Of a stretch of DNA of 64,000 nucleotides, positions 1 to 8,069 are shown piece by piece. Both the position numbers and the translations under genes were made by a program. Within the stretch, counting starts at the first letter, position 1. Every line of letters begins with the position of its first letter. Source of the DNA: JACMQW01 sp964536965 (GTDB lineage: Bacteria; Bdellovibrionota; UBA1018); contig CAZIAL010000008.1 in the NCBI GenBank assembly GCA_964536965.1, forward strand, positions 1 to 64,000. The letters run 5' to 3'. The notes below the pieces were generated by a model. That model did no database searches, was not told the origin of the DNA, and was given only the letters and a program-made list of their open reading frames with translations.

Positions 1-684
1 ATCGGAGGGGAAGACCGCGGCGCTTTCCTGGAAAAAATCCCATCTCAAACCGGAGTCCGGCAATTTGCCGTCCACGCGCTGGTGGAGCTCTTTCAGCCGG
101 TTCGAATTGTAGACGGACCGCATGGCCTCATCGAGGGAAATCTGCCGATCAAACCCACCCATGACGCTGTTATTCAGGGACGTCTTCGCGACGAATAGTT
201 CCTGGCGCTCCGGGTGGATGACGAAAAGACTTCGTGCGGAGGAGGAAGGAGTCGCGGAGTAACCGTTTCGGAATTGGGCCCGCGGCAACTTTCGATAATA
301 GTTCGCCTGGGAAGGGTGGTAGAAGTAGCGGATGAACTTTTTGCCCGTCTCGTCCGTATGAATGAGGGTTTCGGGAACCTTTTCGCCCACGACGATCGCC
401 TCGTCGTACGGAATGAGCGCCGTCCCGGGCGCGAATACGTTGCGGAAGTGGGGCTGGAACTTCTCCTCGAGTTTCCCGTGATGTTTGGCATCGTTGACGA
501 AGAGGCCGATCGGATTGCGGATATTCGACATGAAGGGGGTCGTGTTCGAGAGATATTGTTCGGCGAAGAGCCACTTCGGCGAGATCTTCTTCTCGAAAAT
601 TTTCAGCTGGGGGCTCGGGTCTTGCGGTCCCGCGTTCGCGACCGAAGCTAGACCGAGCGATAGGAGGATTAGGGTGGTGCGCAT
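1..684 (-). CDS. Exported protein of unknown family, 3' end cut by window edge
   Basis: This minus-strand gene starts at an ATG at 684 and stays open through base 1, so only the first 228 codons are visible. The N-terminus (MRTTLILLSLGLASVANA, then G) is a clear Sec signal peptide, so the product is exported. The mature part is rich in aromatic and basic residues and contains a stretch reading FVIHPERQELFVAKTS followed by GGFDRQISLDEAMRSV. I do not recognise a family. Its ATG directly follows the TAA of the upstream ADP-ribosyltransferase-like gene (TAA at 687-685), with no gap. The two are therefore almost certainly co-transcribed and probably translationally coupled. A partner, immunity-like or co-secreted role is possible but purely contextual. 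Confidence 0.8.
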   Translation of the reverse strand, partial: MRTTLILLSLGLASVANAGPQDPSPQLKIFEKKISPKWLFAEQYLSNTTPFMSNIRNPIGLFVNDAKHHGKLEEKFQPHFRNVFAPGTALIPYDEAIVVGEKVPETLIHTDETGKKFIRYFYHPSQANYYRKLPRAQFRNGYSATPSSSARSLFVIHPERQELFVAKTSLNNSVMGGFDRQISLDEAMRSVYNSNRLKELHQRVDGKLPDSGLRWDFFQESAAVFPSD

Positions 685-2472
685 TTATCTTCCTTTCGCC
701 TCGGAAAACGTGAACAGTCCGAGCAAATTCCTCTTTGCGCGATAGTAGCGAACGGTCGTGACCCCCGCCACGGTCTCTTCGACCTTGATCAGTCCCGGAT
801 CTTCGAAGCTTCGGCTGAAGACGCGTTCCTTCAGGATCTTCTGGGCTTCCACGATGTTCTGCTGGGTGTTTTGCTCGATGACGATGTCCTCGACGTCGAC
901 GACGCGGACCTCGACCACGGCATCGGGCGCGATTGCGCCCACGGTCATGACTTCTTCCTGTCTTCCGTATTTGCTCGTGAAAGTGAATTCCGAGCCGTTG
1001 GCTTTCAGCATGGAGTTCAGCCGGTTCACATCGACCTCGCCGAAGCCGTTCGTCCGATAGAACGAATAAGTGATCTGCGACTTCATTGCCGCGACTTCCT
1101 CCGGCTCTCGGAGAAATCCCTTCGCGAAACGTTTCGCCGTGACCGCGTTCTTCGAGGAGGAGAGGAACGGGCTCTGGAGGTAGAGGCCGCCTTCGGTCAT
1201 ATGGTCTTCGATGTACTTCAGCAGCAGTCCCGGATTTTCCTCGAACAGGGTGTTGAAGGTCCGAAAGTCGCGAGTCACGAAAGGCTGGTTGATGATTCCG
1301 GCGCCGATCTTCGATCGCATGGAGACGGTCGATTTGTCGATGGAGGTGAACATACGCATGACCTCGCGGTCCGAAAGATACTTCGTCGCGAACTGACCGC
1401 GATGCAGAAGTTCTTCCCGGCGATAAAACGCGCGGATCTTCGCTTGCCACTTCTGGGTGTTGTTCAGCGTGGTCTCGAAGAAATTGTCGACGAAGTCCTT
1501 CGGAATCGAATTGAGCACGAAGCGATCGGTGCTGCCGTTGCTCTTGTTGACGAACTCGACCGACCATTTCTGGAAAGTCGCGACGAAGTCGTCGACCGCT
1601 TGCTGGAGATTCGCCAGACCCGCGTACTCGCGCTTCCGCAGGAAGTTCGCGAAGCTGATGAGGTCGAAATCGATCTTCGCGGAACGGTTCTTCTGGATGG
1701 ACTGGATCGAAATCTGCGGGGGGATGTCACCGAGGAAGACGACCGGAGAGCCCTTGATCGGCATTTTTAGCAAAGCTCGCGAACGGACGTCGTCCTTCAG
1801 AAGTCCGGCGAGGATGATTCGGTCCTTCATCTCGGACTTGAACTTCGCGAGGTCGGTCGCGGCGCTGATCCCGTGGAGCGAAGGCATGAAGCCGAGCTCC
1901 GCGAGGTGGCGATGGTAGATCGCCGTCAGGGGAAAGTCCTGCGAAACCAGGCCGCTGGACTTCATCTCGAAAATGGATTCGAGAAGGACATCGACAATCG
2001 CATCGCCGCGACCGCTCGCCGCGATGCGATTCGACATCTCGCGGACGCGGCTGACGATTTCCGGCGTCGCGGAAAATCCTTCGAACTTTCCGAGGTCCTT
2101 GAGGAACGACTGGGCGTCCGTGGTCTTTCCGAAGACATGATTCGCGTACAGTTTTTTCGCGCGGTAAAGTTGGTTGAACTTGATTTGTCGGTGGATGGCC
2201 TGATCGACTTCGGCGCTGGTGGACGCAAGTTCCTTCGCGTAGAGAACGTCGCGAGGCAGGATCATGTTCGCGAAGTACCAGTTGCCGGCATTCGGCTCCG
2301 AAGACGCGTTCAGCACATCGACGATGCTGTCCCATTCCGCCCGAACGTCCGGCGTGCGGCTCAGATTCAGATCCAGTCGCGATCCGAGAAAGGTCTGGCA
2401 AATCGCCGATTGGTAGGCGGCCGCCGGTTGGACGAAGAGGAGGGTGATCAGAAACGAATGAAATAATCGCAC
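685..2472 (-). CDS. Secreted protein with a predicted C-terminal ADP-ribosyltransferase domain
   Basis: 595-residue protein starting with a Sec signal peptide (MRLFHSFLITLLFVQPAAA). The first roughly 340 residues are helical and unrecognised. The C-terminal part carries three motifs in the order of R-S-E class mono-ADP-ribosyltransferases. They are an Arg motif LHRGQ (R358), a serine motif PFLSSSKN followed by TAKRFA (S438-S440, normally STS), and a Q-x-E motif GRQEEVMTVG (Q505, E507) that leads into a beta strand EVRVVD. In this family (iota toxin, VIP2, C3) the Arg and Glu bind NAD and the QxE or ExE pair sets the acceptor residue. QxE is the C3-like form. These motifs and their spacing are visible; the toxin function is inferred. 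The downstream gene abuts the stop codon. Alternatively, it could be a diverged and inactive family member. Confidence 0.72.
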   Translation of the reverse strand: MRLFHSFLITLLFVQPAAAYQSAICQTFLGSRLDLNLSRTPDVRAEWDSIVDVLNASSEPNAGNWYFANMILPRDVLYAKELASTSAEVDQAIHRQIKFNQLYRAKKLYANHVFGKTTDAQSFLKDLGKFEGFSATPEIVSRVREMSNRIAASGRGDAIVDVLLESIFEMKSSGLVSQDFPLTAIYHRHLAELGFMPSLHGISAATDLAKFKSEMKDRIILAGLLKDDVRSRALLKMPIKGSPVVFLGDIPPQISIQSIQKNRSAKIDFDLISFANFLRKREYAGLANLQQAVDDFVATFQKWSVEFVNKSNGSTDRFVLNSIPKDFVDNFFETTLNNTQKWQAKIRAFYRREELLHRGQFATKYLSDREVMRMFTSIDKSTVSMRSKIGAGIINQPFVTRDFRTFNTLFEENPGLLLKYIEDHMTEGGLYLQSPFLSSSKNAVTAKRFAKGFLREPEEVAAMKSQITYSFYRTNGFGEVDVNRLNSMLKANGSEFTFTSKYGRQEEVMTVGAIAPDAVVEVRVVDVEDIVIEQNTQQNIVEAQKILKERVFSRSFEDPGLIKVEETVAGVTTVRYYRAKRNLLGLFTFSEAKGR

Positions 2473-3069
2473 GGTTGGATTCTCGCGAAGGTTGGACTGC
2501 CGGAGGGTAAGGTTCCCCTTGAACTTATCGGCGGCTGGGAGGGAAGTTTGAGAACCGGTCGCGGCGCGGGAAAAATGACGTGGCGCGCGTTACGCGCGTT
2601 GCGTTAACTGGAGATCCCTTGTCTCGAGACAGCGCGGAGCGAAGGCGGTCGGGATCGCATCTGAATTCTTCGTTCCCTGGAACTTGCCAAAATGTGGAGG
2701 ATGAATACCCGACTTATATGGGTACATGCGAAGTCGTCGACGGTGGATGGTCTTGGCGCCGCGCCGCAGAAACGCCTCTCTCGCTAAATGTGCCGCGATT
2801 CACGCGGTTTTAGACGACTCGGCGATGGGTAAAAGACCTGATTTAAGGCTGATTTTTAAATGGCTGTGCACTCGCAGCGCGCGCAGAGGTGTCCCCCAAA
2901 ACTTACGTCGCTGCTCGGTTACCCGAATCCGACAGATTGCGTTATTTTGCTGCGACGCGCTTAGAGAGGGAAAATTTGAAGTTCTTATATTGTCAGGATT
3001 CGGGTGGCTGCCTTGTCAAAAAAGCGACGCGTTGGTACCTCCAGCCTGCCTCAAAAGGGGGGGTAACTC
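2473..3069. other. Intergenic region, about 600 bp, no convincing gene
   Basis: This spacer separates two divergently transcribed exported-protein genes. It should hold promoters for both. Short open frames occur, but their compositions are arginine- and tryptophan-rich as expected for random frames, and none has a ribosome-binding site. The base composition is more mixed than in the flanking genes. A CGCGCG-TTA-CGCGCG hairpin lies at 2584-2598. I see no strong sigma-70 promoter pair; TTGTCA near 3013 with TACCTC 17 bases later is only a weak match. Confidence 0.5.
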
Positions 3070-4749
3070 ATGATTCAAAGCAATTGGATTCGTTTTGGAT
3101 TGGTCTCGACTGGAGTCGCGCTGGGGGTTGTAGCCCAGGTCGATTCCGCATTCGCCGTTCCGTCCGATAAGGAAGCGTGGAGGAACGACGAGCACGGCAT
3201 CGTCATCTACAAGGATGCCGTGGATCCGGAAGTCTATTGGTACATTCCGAAGATTCGTTTCGAGGCGAAGGACGGAAAAACCGTGCTGCGCCCGAAGACC
3301 TTGGCGAGCGGAAAGATCGAATACACGGTTCGCATCATTCCGTATTTCTCCAAAGATCTGAAAGAGCTCGCCGCGCAGAACATCCCGAACATCCGCCAGG
3401 ATTCGCAGCTGAAGCCGGTGGTGGCTCGCAGTATCGGGATTTCGCTCCCAGATTTCAGTTATAAATTCGCCTCCGCGAACGTCACGAATTTTCAGTATCT
3501 GGACGTGCCTCGTTTGCTGAAATTCGCACTCGACCCCGAAGAAGCGTCGACGTTCGACGAACTCTATCAGGACGAAGCGGGTATCAACGTCGACTTCGCG
3601 ATTGCTTACGACGGAATGATGACCGACAAGTTTTACAACATCGACGTCAGCTGCAAGGAGATGGCGACCGAGTTGGAAATGAGGGCGGGCGTCTCGCCGA
3701 GCGTCGAAGGCAACGTCAAGGGCGCGAAGGTATACCTCGGCGCGGACCTCGAATACGCGTTCCTGAACAGCGTCCAGAACAGCCTGAAAGGTGTCAGCAT
3801 CGTTTCGAAAGGCAATGTCCCGGGCATGCAGGAGATGCTCAGCCGAGTCATGAACCTCTGCTTCGAGCCGGAAGATCCTTATGATTCGAACGACGGCTAC
3901 CCGACTCGCCGTCGTCGTACGGAAGACGAAGACGAAACGGATGACGATTTCGAAAGCCGTTTCGCGGACCGCCTTTCGGATCGCCTGGGCGCCGCGAGTT
4001 TCGCGATGACCAACCGTTCGACCGTAAACATGGCGGCCGTCGCCTACGAGCAGCAGCTGATCCAGGAACTGCATGACTCGATGGTCATCGATCCGCCGCA
4101 GGACCAAGAGCCTCGACGTCGCGAAACCGACGACGGCGGCCTGCTTCCGGAAGCCCAGCTGAAGGCGAAGTTCCGGATGAAGAAGACCAACATCAATCAC
4201 GATAACGAAGCCGTCGTAAAAAATCTTTCGATGAAAGATACGACGAACGTTTATGTGGTGGCCGGCTTCCTCGCGGCGAACGCGAAGCAGGTCGAAAAGG
4301 TCGAAGTGACATCCCTCGGAGATAAGAAATTCTCCGTGAAAGCCGAGCATCGGATGGCGACACCGCTGAAGACGGGCATCATCGTGAAGTCGGGCGAGCA
4401 GTACTCGATCAACGCCGCGTACGTCTTCAAGGCGCGCACGAGCTACTCCGGCTGGCAGTCGAAGCAGTATGACTGGGATTCGAAGTGGGCGAAGACCGAC
4501 GGAGATCTCTACTTCCGGATCGGCACCGGGCACTGGACCCCTGTGAACGGGCGCTCGATCATCGAGTCTTCCGTCATCGGCGGCGGGGAGCTCGAATTCT
4601 ACCTCGATCACTCGGCGATCTTTAACAAGATTCCGAACGATCTCCGGGAGTCGAGCTGCCTCGGCCTTTGCGCGCCTGTATTCACGATCAAAAACCTCGC
4701 CCCGGAATTCTCCGTGCAGGTTTCAGGTCGTCGAATCAGCGTTCGCTAG
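3070..4749 (+). CDS. Large exported protein of unknown function
   Basis: 559-residue protein with an N-terminal signal peptide (hydrophobic core GLVSTGVALGVVAQV, cleavage near SAFA-VP). The start ATG follows a G-rich ribosome-binding stretch (AAAAGGGGGGG). The mature protein begins with a beta-rich domain. A low-complexity charged linker near residues 280-305 (RRRRTEDEDETDDDFES) precedes a second half with repeated aromatic and Asp/Trp residues (YDWDSKWAKTDGDLYF). Four cysteines are spread through the mature part. I do not recognise a family. It is monocistronic, with a strong terminator 30 bases after its stop. A periplasmic or secreted location is well supported; the role is unknown. Confidence 0.8.
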   Translation: MIQSNWIRFGLVSTGVALGVVAQVDSAFAVPSDKEAWRNDEHGIVIYKDAVDPEVYWYIPKIRFEAKDGKTVLRPKTLASGKIEYTVRIIPYFSKDLKELAAQNIPNIRQDSQLKPVVARSIGISLPDFSYKFASANVTNFQYLDVPRLLKFALDPEEASTFDELYQDEAGINVDFAIAYDGMMTDKFYNIDVSCKEMATELEMRAGVSPSVEGNVKGAKVYLGADLEYAFLNSVQNSLKGVSIVSKGNVPGMQEMLSRVMNLCFEPEDPYDSNDGYPTRRRRTEDEDETDDDFESRFADRLSDRLGAASFAMTNRSTVNMAAVAYEQQLIQELHDSMVIDPPQDQEPRRRETDDGGLLPEAQLKAKFRMKKTNINHDNEAVVKNLSMKDTTNVYVVAGFLAANAKQVEKVEVTSLGDKKFSVKAEHRMATPLKTGIIVKSGEQYSINAAYVFKARTSYSGWQSKQYDWDSKWAKTDGDLYFRIGTGHWTPVNGRSIIESSVIGGGELEFYLDHSAIFNKIPNDLRESSCLGLCAPVFTIKNLAPEFSVQVSGRRISVR

Positions 4750-4778
4750 TTACGATCAATTCGAATCGTTGTTATTTG

Positions 4779-4815
4779 AACGGCCGGACGCGAATCGCGC
4801 CCGGCCGTTTCCATT
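4779..4815 (+). terminator. Rho-independent terminator of the 3070-4749 gene
   Basis: A 14-base stem (4779-4792 with 4796-4809, one A/C mismatch, AAT loop) is followed by a pyrimidine-rich tract (TTTCCATTTCC). It lies 30 bases after the stop codon, so it most likely ends that transcript. Confidence 0.75.
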
Positions 4816-4933
4816 TCCACCTCCCGCGAGCGCGCTCTGAACAATGCGCCTAAACTCTGGTCGATTCTGAACCCGCTCAAGCCACCCGTTCGGAATCCCG
4901 AAGACGAATAAGAGCGGAGTGCGTTCGTTGTCT

Positions 4934-5395
4934 ATGATGCAAAAACCCACCTGGATGATTTGCGCGGTGATTTTCGCCGCCGGTAGTCTCGCATCGGCCG
5001 ATCCCGGCCGAAACTGCGGAGGCGCGCATGTGGTTTACGGCAAGGTCACCTGTTCCGGCCCCGGATCCGCGGAATCGTCGGGCCTTCTCGACGCCTACTT
5101 TTACGGGGCGACCTCGATCGACGAGATCACGTCCCGGTATCCCGAACGTCTCGAGCGTTTTCGAAATCGTTGCTTGAAAAAGGCGCTCGCCCGCGACCTC
5201 GCTTCGGCTCCCGCGGGCGCCGCGATCGAACGTACCGCCGTGGAGCTGCGGGTTTCCACGACCGAATCGTGCAAAGGCGGCCAAGGCTATCAGGAGCCCT
5301 GTACGCGAAACGAAGACTGTCTCGAAAATTTCTGCCATCCCGATCGCGGGACTTGCAGCGCGGTTTTTACCGTGCCGATGACGGCCGCGCACTGA
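4934..5395 (+). CDS. Small secreted cysteine-rich protein
   Basis: About 153 residues from the first ATG of an ATGATG pair at 4934. A GTG at 4919 would add five residues before the signal peptide and is less likely. The signal peptide (MMQKPTWMICAVIFAAGSLASA) is clear. The C-terminal part contains a cysteine cluster CTRNEDCLENFCHPDRGTC, like the C-x-x-D-x-D-C-x-x-x-x-C-H modules common in secreted proteins of deltaproteobacteria and relatives. It may bind a ligand or stabilise a small disulfide-rich fold. The last 29 bases overlap the 3' end of the convergent VanX-type gene. No specific function can be assigned. Confidence 0.7.
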   Translation: MMQKPTWMICAVIFAAGSLASADPGRNCGGAHVVYGKVTCSGPGSAESSGLLDAYFYGATSIDEITSRYPERLERFRNRCLKKALARDLASAPAGAAIERTAVELRVSTTESCKGGQGYQEPCTRNEDCLENFCHPDRGTCSAVFTVPMTAAH

Positions 5396-5975
5396 TCGCG
5401 CGAAGCACCTGGGTGAAGTCGAGATCCAGGATCGGATAATTCTTCTCTTCGGCGTGGTTGAAGTGCCACCATTCGTTTTTAATCACGCTGAAGCCTTGCC
5501 GATGCATGGATCGGATCAGGAGATCGCGCGCCGCCCGCGACTCCGCGCTTCCTCCGGCGTAGGCGGACCAGGCCGTTTCGTTCATTTCGTCGAACTCGGA
5601 AGGCATCCGCACTTCCGTCCCGTCTTTCAGACGAAACAGGGAGCAGTCGATCGCACAGCCTCGATTGTGGACCGAGCCTCGATCCGGATTCGCGAGGAAC
5701 TGGCGCTGGTTCTCATCCGCCGCGTCCCAGAAAATTTTGGTCACCGACCAAGGACGGTACCCGTCGAAGACGAGAATTCCGTAGCCGAAGGATTCGAGAC
5801 CGTGGTGGACGCGGAGCAGAGCCTCCGCTACCGGACGCTGGAGGAATGCGGCCTCGAACGGGTAGACCGCGCTTCCGTGGAAGTTGTCGGAGCGGGCATA
5901 ACGAATGTCGAGGCCAAACGGGTAGTGGCCGAGGTCGACGAGGTCGTAGATGGAATCGGTAATCCGTTCTTTCAT
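5367..5975 (-). CDS. D-alanyl-D-alanine dipeptidase (VanX/DdpX, M15D family)
   Basis: 202-residue zinc dipeptidase that would hydrolyse free D-Ala-D-Ala. The family motifs are complete. GYRPWS gives the transition-state Arg (R74). SVHNRGCAID gives zinc ligands H103 and D110. NEWWH gives the catalytic Glu (E168) and the third zinc ligand (H171). I chose the ATG at 5975 because it overlaps the TGA of the upstream gene (ATGA) and has AGAGG upstream; an ATG at 5993 would add six residues. No signal peptide is seen, so it is probably cytoplasmic. No vanH/vanA neighbours are present, so recycling of cell-wall D-Ala-D-Ala is more likely than glycopeptide resistance. It is co-transcribed with the alpha/beta hydrolase. 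Confidence 0.9.
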   Translation of the reverse strand: MKERITDSIYDLVDLGHYPFGLDIRYARSDNFHGSAVYPFEAAFLQRPVAEALLRVHHGLESFGYGILVFDGYRPWSVTKIFWDAADENQRQFLANPDRGSVHNRGCAIDCSLFRLKDGTEVRMPSEFDEMNETAWSAYAGGSAESRAARDLLIRSMHRQGFSVIKNEWWHFNHAEEKNYPILDLDFTQVLRAISARPSSAR

Positions 5976-6751
5976 AGGGCCTCTTGCGTCCATTCGGCGA
6001 GTTCACGGGCGAGCCATTCGGGATCGTCGATCGCGAGATCATGACCGCCCCAGGGGTGCGAAACTTGTCGCGCGCCGAGCCGGTCCGCGACGCGGGCGGA
6101 GCACTCGGGGCGAGCGAGCCGATCGCCTTGGCTCGTCACGACGATCGTACGTGCCGCGATCCCGTTCATCGCCGGGAGTTCGAACTGCGAGGCGGAGCGA
6201 AGTTGGCGGAGCGCGGTCTGCCGGGTAGGGTGGCGTTCGCGGCGGGTCTTCAGAAAACCCGCTTCGAGCGTCCGCATCTTCGGATCGTTCGGATGAAAGC
6301 GGTTGGAAACCGCAGCGAGGATCGCGCGTACTTCCTTCCTGGGTTTCCCGAGAAAGAGACTCCATAAAATGCGCGTGCGGGAGGAAAGAAGGAAGCGTTC
6401 CCGCGGACTCGAGAGATCCGCACTCGATGGATTCATCAGAATCAGACGCTGGAAAAGCAGAGGTTCCGCAGAAGCCCAGTCGAGCGCGATCATGGCGCCG
6501 ATGCCCGCTCCCGCGATGGCCCAAGGTCCTCCGGGGAGTTTGCCTTGGGCGATCCTTTCATGGAAACGTTTGGCCAAATCGATACGTAGGGCGGGCACGG
6601 TGTCCGGGCTGCTTCGCTGATATTCGGAGCCGACCCCGGGAAGATCGAATAGAAAGGGTTTTAAGTGCGGCGCGTGAACTCTCAGGCGAGTGGCGAATTC
6701 TTCCCAGGTTACCGGGTCTTGGAGGAGTCCGCGCAGCAGCAGCAAATTCAT
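5972..6751 (-). CDS. Alpha/beta-hydrolase-fold protein lacking the nucleophile Ser
   Basis: 259-residue protein with the alpha/beta hydrolase layout: N-terminal strand and loop (LLLLRGLLQDPVTWEE), nucleophile-elbow position, late Asp (VVTSQGDRLARP) and late His (PWGGHDLAIDDPEWL). The elbow reads IAGAGIGAMIALDW, where active members have G-x-S-x-G, so a Gly replaces the nucleophile Ser. The acid and His are kept. It may be a non-hydrolytic family member or use another chemistry; a sequencing error is possible but not needed to explain it. Its TGA overlaps the start of the VanX-type gene (ATGA). Only 38 bases separate it from divergent apaG. Confidence 0.75.
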   Translation of the reverse strand: MNLLLLRGLLQDPVTWEEFATRLRVHAPHLKPFLFDLPGVGSEYQRSSPDTVPALRIDLAKRFHERIAQGKLPGGPWAIAGAGIGAMIALDWASAEPLLFQRLILMNPSSADLSSPRERFLLSSRTRILWSLFLGKPRKEVRAILAAVSNRFHPNDPKMRTLEAGFLKTRRERHPTRQTALRQLRSASQFELPAMNGIAARTIVVTSQGDRLARPECSARVADRLGARQVSHPWGGHDLAIDDPEWLARELAEWTQEAL

Positions 6752-6789
6752 GCTTTCGAAGGTAACATGGCTCGGATAGGGATAGAATC

Positions 6790-7200
6790 ATGTACCGCGA
6801 AACGACGGACGGAATCCTTATCGAAGTCCGGCCTACCTATCTGAGGGAGCATTCCGATCCGACGCAGGGCCTCTTCGTCTTTTCGTACGAGGTCACGATT
6901 TCCAACGAGGGCCGCCAGCCTGTCCGCCTCCTCTCTCGTCACTGGATCATCCGCGACGGCGACGGTGCCGAGCGCGAGGTGGAAGGGGACGGGGTCGTCG
7001 GTGAGCATCCCCATTTGTCGCCGGGAGCTTCCTTCAGTTATTCCAGCTTTTGCCCGCTTCCCACACCTACCGGCAGCATGCGCGGAACCTATCGTATGGC
7101 CCGCGACGACGGGACGGAGTTTGACGTGAAGATTCCGCTCTTTGTTCTTGCGAGATCTAACGCAGTATCAGTAGCGAGATGGACACTCCTCTTTCCGTAG
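6790..7200 (+). CDS. apaG: ApaG family protein
   Basis: 136-residue ApaG-type protein (Fn3-like beta sandwich). The family core is visible: YLREHSDPTQGLFVFSYEVT, then RHWIIRDGDG, the Gly-rich GDGVVGEHPHLSPG and a strand ending GSMRGTYRM. ApaG was genetically linked to Co2+/Mg2+ efflux and Ap4A metabolism in enterobacteria; the molecular role is unsettled. The last 22 bases overlap the start of the SDR gene, implying co-transcription. About nine extra residues follow the usual C-terminal IPLFVL strand. Confidence 0.9.
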   Translation: MYRETTDGILIEVRPTYLREHSDPTQGLFVFSYEVTISNEGRQPVRLLSRHWIIRDGDGAEREVEGDGVVGEHPHLSPGASFSYSSFCPLPTPTGSMRGTYRMARDDGTEFDVKIPLFVLARSNAVSVARWTLLFP

Positions 7201-7985
7201 TGATCACAGGTGCGAGCGACGGTATCGGCAAAGCCATGGCGCTGGAATTCGCGCGTCGCGGAGCGCGAGTCGGACTGATCGCGCGGCGAAAGGAACTCCT
7301 CGAAGGGCTGGTCCCCGAACTGAGGTCCGCCGGGGCGGCCGACGTCCTGTTCGCCGCGGTCGATGTCACGGATTTCGAAGCCCAGCGCGCGGCGCTGGCC
7401 CGCTTCGAGGCGGCTTTCGGAGGGATTTCGCACCTCGTTCTGAACGCGGGGATCTCCAGCCGAAGCAAGCCCTGGGAAGATTCCTGGCAGGACCTCGAGC
7501 GGTGTCTGAACGTGAATCTCATGGCCGCCATCAACGCGGCCGAATGGGCGAAGCCCCGGATGGTGGCTCGGCGTTCGGGAACGATCGCCGGAGTTTCGAG
7601 CATCGCGGCCGCCCGCGGCCTACCCGATTCCGGGGCCTATTCCACGAGTAAGGCTGCCCTTTCGACCTATCTCGAGAGTCTACGGGTCGATCTCGATCCC
7701 TACGCGGTGAAGATCGTGATCGTCACCCCGGGATATATTCGAACCGCGCTGACGACGAAGAACCGAGGATCGATGCCGTTCCTCATGGATGTGGATAAAG
7801 CGGGGAAGATCTTCACCCACGGCGTGCTTCGCGGCGCGCGGCGCGTGATCGCCCCATGGCCTTACCGTGGTTTGCAGGCGATGCTTCGCCTGATGCCGGA
7901 TTCGATCTACGATGCTCTTATCCGCCGATACATGCGAAAAATTCGGGGCGATACCCCGGAGTCCCGGGTGGCGTCAAAATCCTGA
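7179..7985 (+). CDS. Short-chain dehydrogenase/reductase (SDR), classical type
   Basis: 268-residue NAD(P)-dependent oxidoreductase with a Rossmann fold. The cofactor loop TGASDGIG is near residue 10. ARRKE after strand 2 suggests NADP preference. NAG is in the expected strand, and the catalytic S and YSTSK lie near residues 140-160. The C-terminal segment (RGARRVIAPWPYRGLQAMLRLMPD) resembles the membrane-associated DltE/YqjQ-like branch of SDRs that acts on lipids or ketoacyl compounds. The substrate cannot be told from sequence. It starts inside the end of apaG and lies 84 bases before the HD-GYP gene. Confidence 0.9.
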   Translation: MDTPLSVVITGASDGIGKAMALEFARRGARVGLIARRKELLEGLVPELRSAGAADVLFAAVDVTDFEAQRAALARFEAAFGGISHLVLNAGISSRSKPWEDSWQDLERCLNVNLMAAINAAEWAKPRMVARRSGTIAGVSSIAAARGLPDSGAYSTSKAALSTYLESLRVDLDPYAVKIVIVTPGYIRTALTTKNRGSMPFLMDVDKAGKIFTHGVLRGARRVIAPWPYRGLQAMLRLMPDSIYDALIRRYMRKIRGDTPESRVASKS

Positions 7986-8069
7986 GCCGTGCGGAACGGC
8001 GGCTTCTTCGCGAGCGGCGCCAAATTTCCATCTTTAGACGGAATCGGTCGACCGAATTAGACTCGTGAG

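Noticed and set aside
170..1567. Long minus-strand open frame in the region of the ADP-ribosyltransferase gene
   Set aside because: Arg/His/Pro-rich product with no ribosome site, lying in another frame of two genes with signal peptides; a high-GC shadow frame.
2584..2598. CGCGCG-TTA-CGCGCG hairpin as a terminator or operator
   Set aside because: Short and self-complementary by composition, with no T-tract; likely chance in GC-rich DNA.
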